Below are positions 8,354-15,956 of a DNA stretch of 64,000 bases, piece after piece (position 1 is the stretch's first letter; every line of letters starts with the position of its first letter). Source of the stretch: Micromonospora sediminicola (GTDB lineage: Bacteria > Actinomycetota > Actinomycetes > Mycobacteriales > Micromonosporaceae); NCBI RefSeq assembly GCF_900089585.1, contig NZ_FLRH01000003.1:729001-793000 (forward strand). The letters run 5' to 3'. The notes under the pieces are model-generated. The model searched no databases and was not told where the DNA came from. It worked only from the letters and a program-made list of their open reading frames with translations. The position numbers and the translations under genes are program-made.

Positions 8354-10899
8354 GCGGTCATCTCCCCGGTGCCGAAGGGCACGAAGACCGTGCCCTGCTC
8401 GTCCGGGCCGTCCCAGAGCACCGCGCGGCCCGGCCGCGGCCGCCACCACACCGGCCGGTCGAAGAGCTGCTCCAGGCGCCCGCCCGGCACGTCGGTGACC
8501 GCCACGGCGGTGAGCTTGTCCACCTCGCCCTCGGGACCGAGCAGCCCGGCCAGCGGCGCCGGCGTCCGCCACCAGGCGAGCAGGTGCCGGCCGGCCGCCG
8601 GGCCCTCCAGCAGCAGCGACCGCAGCAGCTCCGGCGGCAGCTCGGCGGCGTCCGGCACGTCCAGCCCGAACACCACCAGGTAGCCGGGCTCGTCCGACTC
8701 CATGGCCGACCGCAGCCCGGCCGCGTCGACCGTCTCCACCCGGTGCCGCCCGGCCAGCTCGGCGGCGAGCACGCCGGCCGGCTCGGCCGACCCGTTCGCC
8801 AGGGGCGCCAACACGAACCGCGCCGCGCCCGCATGGGCCGCCGCCGCGCTGCGCACCGCGGTGACCAACAAGCGCTCGGCCTCCTCGTCGCGACCCAGCA
8901 CGGCCAGGTTCCGGCCGGCGGCCGGCCCGAGCGGGACGGCCACGGTGCTGCGCCGGACGTCCACCGCCCGGCCGAGCAGCGCGGCCGGCCCGTGCGCCCG
9001 GCCGGCCAGGGCGGCCCGGTGCCGGGGGTCGTTGGCGAGCAGCGGGCGGGCGTAGCCGGCGAAGACCACCGGGGGGACGGCCTCCTCGGTCCGGTCCGAC
9101 CAGAGTCGCCGCCGCAGGTCCGCCAGCACCTGCGGATCCTCGTACGGGTCGGGGAAGCGGATCATCCGCTCGTGCCCCCGGGTCGCGCCGCGCGGGCCGC
9201 CCAGCCCGCCGGCCGTGTTCACCACCGCGCTGCCCACCGGCAGGCCGGCCGCCGAGTCGTTGGCCGGCTCCAGCACCGCCGAGCCGCCCGGCAACGCCAC
9301 CCGCACCGGAAACTGGCCCAGCAGCGGGTCACGCGGACCACCGATGCCCAGGTCGCCCTCGCCGGCCAGCACCAGGTGGACCCCGTACGACCGGGCGGTG
9401 CGGGCCAGCGCGTCCAGCCGGGCCAGCACGTCGACGGCGAGCCGGTCCCGGTCGCGCAGCAGCAGCGGGAAGTTGTCGATCACGCAGACGATCCGGGGCA
9501 GCGGCTGGTGCTGGCGCAACTCGGTGTAGCGCTGTCCGCCGGCCCGTCGGGACGCCTCCTCACGGCGGCGCACCTCCGCCTCCAGCTCGCCGAGCAGGTC
9601 GGCGACGTACTCCCGGTCGGCGGCCATCCCGGCGGCCCGCACCTGCGGCACCCAGGACCGGTCCCGCTCGGTCTGCAGGAACTCCACGAAGGACTCGCCG
9701 TCGCCCAGGTCGGCCAGGTAGAGCGTCAGCTCCTCCGGCCCGTACCGGGTGGCCAGGCCGAACAGCGCGTCGGTGAGGAACGCCGAGCGGCCGGCCTGCG
9801 ACCGGCCACTGACCAGCCAGTGCGGGGTCAGCTCGGTGAAACCGAGGCTGACCGGACGCCCGGCGGCGTCACCGACCGTGGTGCTCAACCCGTCGACCGA
9901 GTCCGCCGTCCACAGCCCGTCGGCGGGCAGCAGGTCGGCCAGGGCGAGCCGGGAGCCGTCCTCGATCTGCCGGGCCAGCCGGCGGCACACCTCGGTGACC
10001 AGCTCCGTGGGTGGATCCTCGTCCAGGAACACCGGCGAGTGGAGACCACCCGGTGGTTCGGCGCCCGGGCTGCTGAACCCGGTGAGCGGCGGGTCACCGA
10101 CCAGCGCGTACGCCGTGCGCACCGTGAGCGGCGTGGCCCGGGGCAGCGGGTCGCCGTCGGGCCATCCGGCGACCACCAGGTGCAGCCCGGCGCGCGGCCC
10201 CCGGTCGGCCAGGTCGGCGAGCCGGTCCAGGTCGGCGGTGGTCGCGCCCTCGGGCAGGGCGGCCACCACGAGCAGCAGCGTACGGTCGTGCCCGCGCTGC
10301 CGCGAGGTCCCGGCGGCCACCCACTGCTCCGCCTCGGCCAGCACCGCCCGGAGGCCGGTCAGGTCGGCGGTGGGCGGGGGCAGCAGGCCCGCGTCGGCGA
10401 GCGCCGCGAATCCGGCGAAGGTGTCGCCCGGACCGCCGTCGACCGCCCGGGCCAGCAGCGCGCCCGCCGGCGTGGCCGCGAACAGGCGCAGCAGCAGGGC
10501 CCGGAGCAGCCCGGCCACCCGAGGGTCGGCGGCGTCGGCGTCGACGCTCAGGTGACCGCTGCCGAACAGCGGGACCAGCGCGGGGAAGCGGGCGTCGTCC
10601 AGCGGCGCGGCGGCGCCCACCCGGACCCGGGCCGGCGGACCGTCGCCCGGTGGCGTCGCCGGCGTGAGGGCCTCCACCGCCGCGCCGGCCCACCCGGGCG
10701 CCGCCCGCTCGGCCGCCGCACGCAGGCGTTCGGCCAGCTCGTACTGTCGGTGGTGGTCGGCGGGGGCGGGCCGGATCTCGTCGAGGATGCCCGCCGCCGC
10801 GGTCGCGGCGGCCTCGGCCCGGCGGTGCAGCGCGGCGGCCCGACCGGCGCGCGCCTTCGGAGTCGCCACCGCGTCCACCTCTCTTCCCGAGGCCGACAT
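8350..10899 (-). CDS. FtsK/SpoIIIE-like protein with degenerate Walker motifs
   Basis: This 849-residue protein resembles the FtsK/SpoIIIE-type (EssC-like) motor fold: an N-terminal helical region, two nucleotide-binding-like modules and a C-terminal domain. The best P-loop candidate, VSGRSQAGRSAFL (about residue 368), has Arg where the catalytic Lys should be. The Walker B-like strand IVCVIDNFPLL has Asp but lacks the following acidic residue. ATP hydrolysis is therefore doubtful, and the protein may be structural or a regulatory pseudo-ATPase. GGGAGGAG precedes the ATG at 10899. A 49-residue gene ends 10 nt upstream. It neighbours the type IV secretion-like operon, which otherwise lacks a coupling protein. 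Confidence 0.7.
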   Translation of the reverse strand: MSASGREVDAVATPKARAGRAAALHRRAEAAATAAAGILDEIRPAPADHHRQYELAERLRAAAERAAPGWAGAAVEALTPATPPGDGPPARVRVGAAAPLDDARFPALVPLFGSGHLSVDADAADPRVAGLLRALLLRLFAATPAGALLARAVDGGPGDTFAGFAALADAGLLPPPTADLTGLRAVLAEAEQWVAAGTSRQRGHDRTLLLVVAALPEGATTADLDRLADLADRGPRAGLHLVVAGWPDGDPLPRATPLTVRTAYALVGDPPLTGFSSPGAEPPGGLHSPVFLDEDPPTELVTEVCRRLARQIEDGSRLALADLLPADGLWTADSVDGLSTTVGDAAGRPVSLGFTELTPHWLVSGRSQAGRSAFLTDALFGLATRYGPEELTLYLADLGDGESFVEFLQTERDRSWVPQVRAAGMAADREYVADLLGELEAEVRRREEASRRAGGQRYTELRQHQPLPRIVCVIDNFPLLLRDRDRLAVDVLARLDALARTARSYGVHLVLAGEGDLGIGGPRDPLLGQFPVRVALPGGSAVLEPANDSAAGLPVGSAVVNTAGGLGGPRGATRGHERMIRFPDPYEDPQVLADLRRRLWSDRTEEAVPPVVFAGYARPLLANDPRHRAALAGRAHGPAALLGRAVDVRRSTVAVPLGPAAGRNLAVLGRDEEAERLLVTAVRSAAAAHAGAARFVLAPLANGSAEPAGVLAAELAGRHRVETVDAAGLRSAMESDEPGYLVVFGLDVPDAAELPPELLRSLLLEGPAAGRHLLAWWRTPAPLAGLLGPEGEVDKLTAVAVTDVPGGRLEQLFDRPVWWRPRPGRAVLWDGPDEQGTVFVPFGTGEMTA

Positions 10900-10909
10900 C
10901 TCCTCCCGA

Positions 10910-11059
10910 TCAGTGACGGTAACCCAGGCGCGGGCCGTCCACCGGGATGTCGGTCGGCGCGGTGAGCTGCGCGGCGGTGAGCAGCCTCACCCCGCGCAGG
11001 CCCGCCCGCCGGGCGGCGTCCGTCCGGCGGTTCGCCACGATCCGCCAGTTCTGAGGCAT
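10910..11059 (-). CDS. Small basic protein, 49 aa, heading the FtsK-like operon
   Basis: The 49-residue frame starts MPQNWRIVANRRTDAARRAG and ends LGYRH. It is Arg-rich (10 of 49 residues), has no membrane segment, and stops 10 nt before the FtsK-like start with GGGAGGAG in between, so the two are probably co-transcribed. Its start lies 44 nt from the divergent membrane-protein gene at 11103. Third codon positions are G or C in nearly every codon, as expected for a real gene here. Function is unknown. Confidence 0.5.
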   Translation of the reverse strand: MPQNWRIVANRRTDAARRAGLRGVRLLTAAQLTAPTDIPVDGPRLGYRH

Positions 11060-11102
11060 TGGGTACGCGGCGCGCAGCCGATAGCCTCAGGAGGTGGAAT
11101 CA

Positions 11103-11666
11103 GTGCAGCCCCCCGCCGGTTCCCAGGTCTCCCGCGTACCGGCGCAGCGGACCCCGCCGGAGCAGATGGCGCCCCCCGCGCCGGCTCCGCTTCCGGTACG
11201 CCCCAAGCGCCCGCTGCGCACCGTGCTGATGGTCGTCGCGGGGGTGCTCGCGTTGCTCTGCACGGGGGGAGCGGTGGTCGGGTTCGTCCTCTACGACCGC
11301 GCGACAGCCCCGGACCGCAGCGCCCCCGACGTAGTAGTGGCCAACTATATTCAGGCATACCTCATTGATCGCAACGACGCAAAGGCGCAGGAGTTCGCCT
11401 GTAGGAGCAGCGGTGACCTCGACGGCATCCGTGCCCTTCGGGCAGAGCTGGAGCAACGTGAGGCCAACTTCAACGTGATGATCAAGGTGAGTTGGGGGCC
11501 GCTCGTCCGCGCCGAGGATGGACCAGGCGAGGCGGTGACAACGACACTCGCGATATCAAGCTCACAAAACGGTCAGCCTCGGAGCAGCCGTCGTGAGGCT
11601 TGGCGGTTCGCTCTGGTGGATAACAAGGACGGCTGGCGTGTCTGCGGGGCGAACAAGATTGGTTAG
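11103..11666 (+). CDS. Membrane-anchored protein with extracytoplasmic NTF2-like domain
   Basis: The 187-residue product has a proline-rich cytoplasmic N-terminus, one transmembrane segment (about residues 41-65, VLMVVAGVLALLCTGGAVVGFVLY) and an external domain (VVVANYIQAYLIDRNDAKAQEFACR ... WRFALVDNKDGWRVCG) of the general shape seen in DUF4878/NTF2-like lipoproteins and Mce-associated proteins. GTG 11103 is preceded at 8 nt by AGGAGG (11089-11094), which decides the start. The 3' two-thirds uses codons such as GTA, TAT, ATT, ATA, TCA and AAC far more than its neighbours, which suggests recent acquisition or recombination. It is the only plus-strand gene in the 7.4-20.1 kb block. Confidence 0.65.
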   Translation: MQPPAGSQVSRVPAQRTPPEQMAPPAPAPLPVRPKRPLRTVLMVVAGVLALLCTGGAVVGFVLYDRATAPDRSAPDVVVANYIQAYLIDRNDAKAQEFACRSSGDLDGIRALRAELEQREANFNVMIKVSWGPLVRAEDGPGEAVTTTLAISSSQNGQPRSSRREAWRFALVDNKDGWRVCGANKIG

Positions 11667-11672
11667 CCGCAG

Positions 11673-12272
11673 TTACTCCAGCCAGAGCAGGTGGACCGGA
11701 ACCTCCAGGGTGGTCGGTGCCTGGCCGCGCCAGGCCCACCGGTACCACTCCAGCTCCGACGTCACCCGGACGCAGATGTCGCCGTCCGCGCCGGAGTAGG
11801 TCTCGGTGACCGCGCGGAGGTCGCGTCGTTCCACACCGCCGTCCACGTGCACCACGCGCCGTCCGGTCACCGCGTCGGCCTCGAACGCCGGGGTGGGCGG
11901 CCGGCGGGTGGGCGCGTCGAGCGAGACCAGCCGGATGCCCGCCCCGGACGCGGCGGCCGGTGGCGGCCGGTCACCGATCGTCTCCACCCAGACCCGCTCC
12001 ACGGGCACCAGCGGCGCGAACACCTCCACCTGCTCGGACTCGGCCCGGTACCACTCGTGCTCCGGGATGACCGGCACGTAGGTGCGGCTGCCCTGCACCA
12101 CCCGCTCGTCGGCCCGCAGGTCGCCACGCCAGCCGAGACCGGGCAGACCGACCAGCACGCGGCGGCCGCGCAGGTCGGTCCCGCCGGTGGCCGGCACGAT
12201 CTCGACCGGCCGGGGTGGCAGCGGTGCCCAGTCGGGACGGTCGGCGAAGGGGTCGGGCAGCGGGTTGCTCAT
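11673..12272 (-). CDS. Conserved hypothetical protein (last gene of the secretion-like operon)
   Basis: The 199-residue soluble protein is rich in Pro, Val and Arg, with no signal peptide or membrane segment. It contains two similar Trp/Tyr blocks, VPVIPEHEWYRAESEQVEVFAPLVPVERVWVE and ICVRVTSELEWYRWAWRGQAPTTLEVPVHLLWLE, suggesting a duplicated beta-rich unit in which E(H/L)EWYR recurs. I do not recognise a family. The start lies 10 nt after the stop of the M23 peptidase gene, so it is in the same transcription unit and may be an accessory protein of that machine. Confidence 0.65.
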   Translation of the reverse strand: MSNPLPDPFADRPDWAPLPPRPVEIVPATGGTDLRGRRVLVGLPGLGWRGDLRADERVVQGSRTYVPVIPEHEWYRAESEQVEVFAPLVPVERVWVETIGDRPPPAAASGAGIRLVSLDAPTRRPPTPAFEADAVTGRRVVHVDGGVERRDLRAVTETYSGADGDICVRVTSELEWYRWAWRGQAPTTLEVPVHLLWLE

Positions 12273-12282
12273 GCGGGGCGCC

Positions 12283-13458
12283 TCACTCGGACTTGCCGAG
12301 GGGCGCGCCCCTTTTGCGCATGAACGGCAGCGGATCCTCGGCGCCGCGACTGGACCGGTCGCCGCTGTTGTGCACCTCGAAGTGCAGGTGCGGGCCGGAG
12401 GAGTTGCCGCTGCTGCCGGAGAGCCCGATCACCTCGCCGGCCTCGACCGCCTGACCCGGCGTGACCCGAGGCCGTTCGATCATGTGGCAGTAGCGGGTGA
12501 TGAACCCGCCAGCGTGCAGGATGTCCACGAACCATCCGCAGCCACCCTTGTCCGGCCAGCCGTCCCGGTCGCAGTCCCGGCGCCCCGAGCGGTCCGGATC
12601 GCAGCGCGCGACCAGCACCCGCCCCGCCGACGCGGCGTGGATGGGGGTGCGTTTCCCCGCGGCCAGGTCCACCCCGTTGTGGCTCCGGCGGGCGGCGGTG
12701 CGGAAGCCGGACACCACCCCGCCGGGCAGCGGGGCGGTCCATCCGGAGGCCGCGATCCGGGCCCCGGCGGCAGCGTCGCAGACGGCCCTGCCGGCGATCT
12801 CCACGGTCCGGGCCGCGCCGCCGGCCAGCGCGTCGACGATCCGCCCGGCCAGCTCCTCGTGCTTCGCGTAGGCATCCGGGAACGCGCTGACCTGGACCCG
12901 CTGGGCCACCACGGTGAGCGGCCGCTGCTGCCAGTTCGGGACCTTGACCATCTTCTGGTAGAACTTGCGCGCCGTGTACGAGGGCGTCATCCGCTGCTCG
13001 ACGCTGCCCCAGCCGGGACGCTGCTGGAACAGGCCCAGCGAGTCGTGGTCGGCGCCGACGCCCTCGTGCGGCAGGGCCAGCGACGCCGGGACCGTGGTGT
13101 TGGCCAGGTTGCGCAGCGCCGACTCCTGCATCGCGGTGGCCAGCGCGATGACCCAGCCACGGGCCGGGACCTTCATGTCCTGGCCGACCTTGATGATGAC
13201 GGCCGCGTTGCGCAGCTGAGCCTCGCCGTACTCGGCGAAGCGCGGCATGTCCCCGGTCAGGTTCACCCGGTAGGCGGGGTCGCAGTCGAGGGCCGCGAGC
13301 TTCGGATCCTCCTGGTCGCCGCCCAGCTCTGTGAGGAAGAACGCGCCGGCGCCGCCGACGCAACAGAGCAGGGCGAGTGCGACGGTGACCGCGGTCGCGA
13401 GGACGCCGACGCGCAGCTTGCGGCGGACCTGCGCGGCGACGGCCGGCTCGCCGCTCAC
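12283..13458 (-). CDS. Bifunctional lytic transglycosylase-like/M23 peptidase, membrane anchored
   Basis: The 391-residue protein has an N-terminal transmembrane anchor (about residues 17-42). A middle domain contains ALATAMQESALRNLAN and DSLGLFQQRPGWGS, typical of SLT-type transglycosylases in conjugation systems. A C-terminal M23 (LytM) zinc endopeptidase domain carries HNGVDLAAGKRTPIHA and HLHFEVH metal-ligand motifs. Together they would open peptidoglycan for an envelope-spanning channel. GTG 13458 was chosen because it overlaps the upstream stop codon as GTGA. In the operon it follows the VirB6-like and anchored proteins, the place where VirB1-like hydrolases are found in type IV secretion clusters. 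Confidence 0.85.
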   Translation of the reverse strand: MSGEPAVAAQVRRKLRVGVLATAVTVALALLCCVGGAGAFFLTELGGDQEDPKLAALDCDPAYRVNLTGDMPRFAEYGEAQLRNAAVIIKVGQDMKVPARGWVIALATAMQESALRNLANTTVPASLALPHEGVGADHDSLGLFQQRPGWGSVEQRMTPSYTARKFYQKMVKVPNWQQRPLTVVAQRVQVSAFPDAYAKHEELAGRIVDALAGGAARTVEIAGRAVCDAAAGARIAASGWTAPLPGGVVSGFRTAARRSHNGVDLAAGKRTPIHAASAGRVLVARCDPDRSGRRDCDRDGWPDKGGCGWFVDILHAGGFITRYCHMIERPRVTPGQAVEAGEVIGLSGSSGNSSGPHLHFEVHNSGDRSSRGAEDPLPFMRKRGAPLGKSE

Positions 13459-14015
13459 GACCGCTCCCAGTCGACCGCGTCCACCAGCCACGGACCGTCC
13501 TCGGCGACCAGTTCGAGCCGGAGCGTGCCGTTGTCCAGCGGGACCAGTGCCTCCACGAAGGACTCGGTGCGCGGTCGCAGCGTCGGCGGGCCGGTGGTCC
13601 GCCGGGCGGGCACGGTTTCCGGATCGGCGCCGGTCATCTTCTCCACCAGCGCGGGCGTGGAGAGCGGACGCAACTTCGCCTGCCAGGCGTCGCCGGTGGT
13701 GCCGGGCCCGGTCAACCAGGCCGTGGTGAACCGGCCGGCGACCTGCTCGGGGGTGTCCTCGCCCGGCCGGGTCCGCGGGGCGACCGTCGCCGGCGGACTG
13801 GACAGCACGCCGTCGTCACCGGCCTCGGGATCCACCGTGCTGATCGGCTGGGTGGGGCGGGTGGTCAGCCCGAGACCGGAGTCGACCGGCCCGGAGACCA
13901 GTCGGGCCGCGCCGATCACGCCGAAGACCAGCACCGCGATCACCAGCGCGATGCCGAGCCGGGACCGGAGGACCCGGGTGACGAGGAATTCGAGTGCCCG
14001 GCGCACCGGTCTCAC
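13455..14015 (-). CDS. Single-pass membrane protein of the type IV secretion-like operon
   Basis: The 186-residue protein has an N-terminal transmembrane helix (about residues 16-36, LGIALVIAVLVFGVIGAARLV), a Pro/Thr-rich linker, and an external domain beginning TPEQVAGRFTTAWLTGPGTTGDAWQAKLRPLSTPALVEKMTG. The topology (short cytoplasmic end, one helix, compact external domain) matches VirB8/TcpC-like scaffold proteins, but I cannot show homology. Both ends overlap neighbours by 4 nt (GTGA at 14015 with the VirB6-like stop; stop at 13455 with the M23 start), which fixes the start and indicates tight translational coupling. Confidence 0.65.
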   Translation of the reverse strand: MRPVRRALEFLVTRVLRSRLGIALVIAVLVFGVIGAARLVSGPVDSGLGLTTRPTQPISTVDPEAGDDGVLSSPPATVAPRTRPGEDTPEQVAGRFTTAWLTGPGTTGDAWQAKLRPLSTPALVEKMTGADPETVPARRTTGPPTLRPRTESFVEALVPLDNGTLRLELVAEDGPWLVDAVDWERS

Positions 14016-15955
14016 CGGGCCTCGGAACGGATCCGCGGCGCCGGGCGGGCCGGCGGCGCGGCGCGGTCCGCCGAGTCCGGCCGGTAGACCGCGTAGGAGG
14101 GCGCCTCCTCGGGCACGTCCGGTTCGGTCCAGGTGGAGCGGGCGCGACGGGGCCGGGGCGCGGCGGCGGGCCGGTCGCCGCGGCGCTCGACCACGGGCGC
14201 CTCCTCGGGCCGTTCCCGCCCGTCCGGCCGCTCCCGCTCGACGGAGGTGGCGGCGTGCGCCGGGTCCTCGTGCCGGGCCTCCGGCCGGAGGCTGCGCTGG
14301 TCGGCCGTGACGGTACGGCGTCGGCCGAACGCCGGCTCGTTGGTGCCGCCGGGCTCGGCCACGTCCAGCCGGGCCGCGATCCGCATGTCCCGGAAGAAGC
14401 GGCGGTGCCACGAGCCGGCCGAACTGACCGCCTCGCTGCTGTCCTTGCCGCCGAGCTGGGTGATCCGTCGGTACGGCCGCAGCAGCAGCCAGCCCACCAC
14501 GCCGCAGAGCCAGACCAGGACCACCTGGAGCCAGCCGGGCAGCGTGGCGGTGTTCATGATCAGGTCGACCGCGAAGAGATAGATGGCCGCGCCGGTGCCG
14601 AAGATGGCGATGTTGAACACGGCGGCCACCACCGCGTTCGCCAGCCGGCGCAGGCCGGCGCTGGCCGGGCGCATCAGGCCGACGGTGCCCAGAATGGGCG
14701 CGGCGATCACCGCCCACCGGAAGATCAGGAATCCGAGCAGCACGAGCAGCGACGCGGTGAGGTCGAACATGGCGAAGAGCAGCGAGGCCAGCACCGCGAT
14801 GAAGCCGGCGCCGATCCGGTCCATGTCCCGGGTGCCCTGCAGGTACTCGTATGCCTCCGGGTCCTCCGTCTTGATCTGCTGGGCCACCTTGGCCCACTGC
14901 TGCTCCTTGCCCTTGATGACGACGTCCCGAGTCCGGGGATTGGCGCGGATCGACTCGGCCTCGTCCCAGCTCAACGACTTGGCGTCATAGAGCGCTTGGC
15001 CGTACTTCTTGGCCGTCTCGCTGTCGGCCGAGCCGACCACGCCGCGCAACCAGTTCCGGTAGAGCATGGTCTCGGTGGCGGTGTCGCTGGCCCGTACCGC
15101 CGGCGGGCGATGGTCTTTACACGCCTCGGGATTCGGGTCGTCGCACTGACCGGGAGGAGTGTCCTTCGACGACGGGCCGACCGCGTCGTGCACCACGCCG
15201 AGCGTCGTGATCAGCGTGCTGTCGGCCATGTTCGCGGACTTGACCGGCCACGCGGCCAGCGCGGTCACCGCCACCATCACGAGCAGCGCCCAACCGGCCG
15301 TGGTCATCGCGTTGCTCATGTCCGACTGGCGGGAGCGCCACAGCAGGTAGAGGCCGACGACGCAGATGGTGATGATGCCGAAGACGCTGAACACCTTCTG
15401 GTAGACGGCCTTGGTGGCCTGCTCGACCAGCGGGTCCGCCCAGCGCCACATGGTCCGGGGGTCCCAGGCCCGTTCGCGCAGCGCGTTCGACGCGCCGATG
15501 ACCGCGTTGGCGAACATGAACTCGCCGTTCGCCACCATGGTGGTGAAGCGGTAGTCGGGGTGGAGCACGGACGAGGCGCAGCCGCCGTCCACGTCGTACG
15601 TGACGTAGCTGTAGCCGGCGTACCCGTAGTCGCTGTAGAGGCCCTTCGGGCCGGGCTCCTTGGCTGAGTCGGGGCGGGACGCGAACCAGCCGGCCAGGCC
15701 GGAGTCCGGCGCTGCCGGTACCGGCGGCTTGCGGCACTCGATCTGGTCCTCGCTGACCGCCTGGAGCCGGTTCACGCAGGCGCGGAAGTCGGCCTGCCAC
15801 TCCTTGGTGCTGCACAGCTCGGCCCGGGCCTGGGCGGTCGGGCCGGCGGCGTACGCCGGTGTGGCGCCTCCGATCACCGGCCAGGAGATCGTGGCCCCGG
15901 CGAGTACGCCGAGCGCGAGGAGGAGCGCCGCGATCCGTGCCCGGGCCCTCGCCAT
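14012..15955 (-). CDS. VirB6/TrbL-like polytopic membrane protein
   Basis: The 647-residue protein has a signal-like N-terminus (LLLALGVLAGATISWP). A Cys-containing external region follows, then about six hydrophobic segments between residues 190 and 500 (for example IITICVVGLYLLW, ALLVMVAVTALAAWP, FIAVLASLLFAMFDLTASLLVLLGFLIF). The C-terminal 150 residues are charged, Arg/Glu/Pro-rich and probably cytoplasmic and disordered. This architecture, next to a VirB4-like ATPase, matches the TrbL/VirB6 inner-membrane channel component of type IV secretion systems. The ATG lies 1 nt after the ATPase stop codon. Assignment rests on topology and context, not on a motif. Confidence 0.7.
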   Translation of the reverse strand: MARARARIAALLLALGVLAGATISWPVIGGATPAYAAGPTAQARAELCSTKEWQADFRACVNRLQAVSEDQIECRKPPVPAAPDSGLAGWFASRPDSAKEPGPKGLYSDYGYAGYSYVTYDVDGGCASSVLHPDYRFTTMVANGEFMFANAVIGASNALRERAWDPRTMWRWADPLVEQATKAVYQKVFSVFGIITICVVGLYLLWRSRQSDMSNAMTTAGWALLVMVAVTALAAWPVKSANMADSTLITTLGVVHDAVGPSSKDTPPGQCDDPNPEACKDHRPPAVRASDTATETMLYRNWLRGVVGSADSETAKKYGQALYDAKSLSWDEAESIRANPRTRDVVIKGKEQQWAKVAQQIKTEDPEAYEYLQGTRDMDRIGAGFIAVLASLLFAMFDLTASLLVLLGFLIFRWAVIAAPILGTVGLMRPASAGLRRLANAVVAAVFNIAIFGTGAAIYLFAVDLIMNTATLPGWLQVVLVWLCGVVGWLLLRPYRRITQLGGKDSSEAVSSAGSWHRRFFRDMRIAARLDVAEPGGTNEPAFGRRRTVTADQRSLRPEARHEDPAHAATSVERERPDGRERPEEAPVVERRGDRPAAAPRPRRARSTWTEPDVPEEAPSYAVYRPDSADRAAPPARPAPRIRSEAR

Positions 15956-15956
15956 G

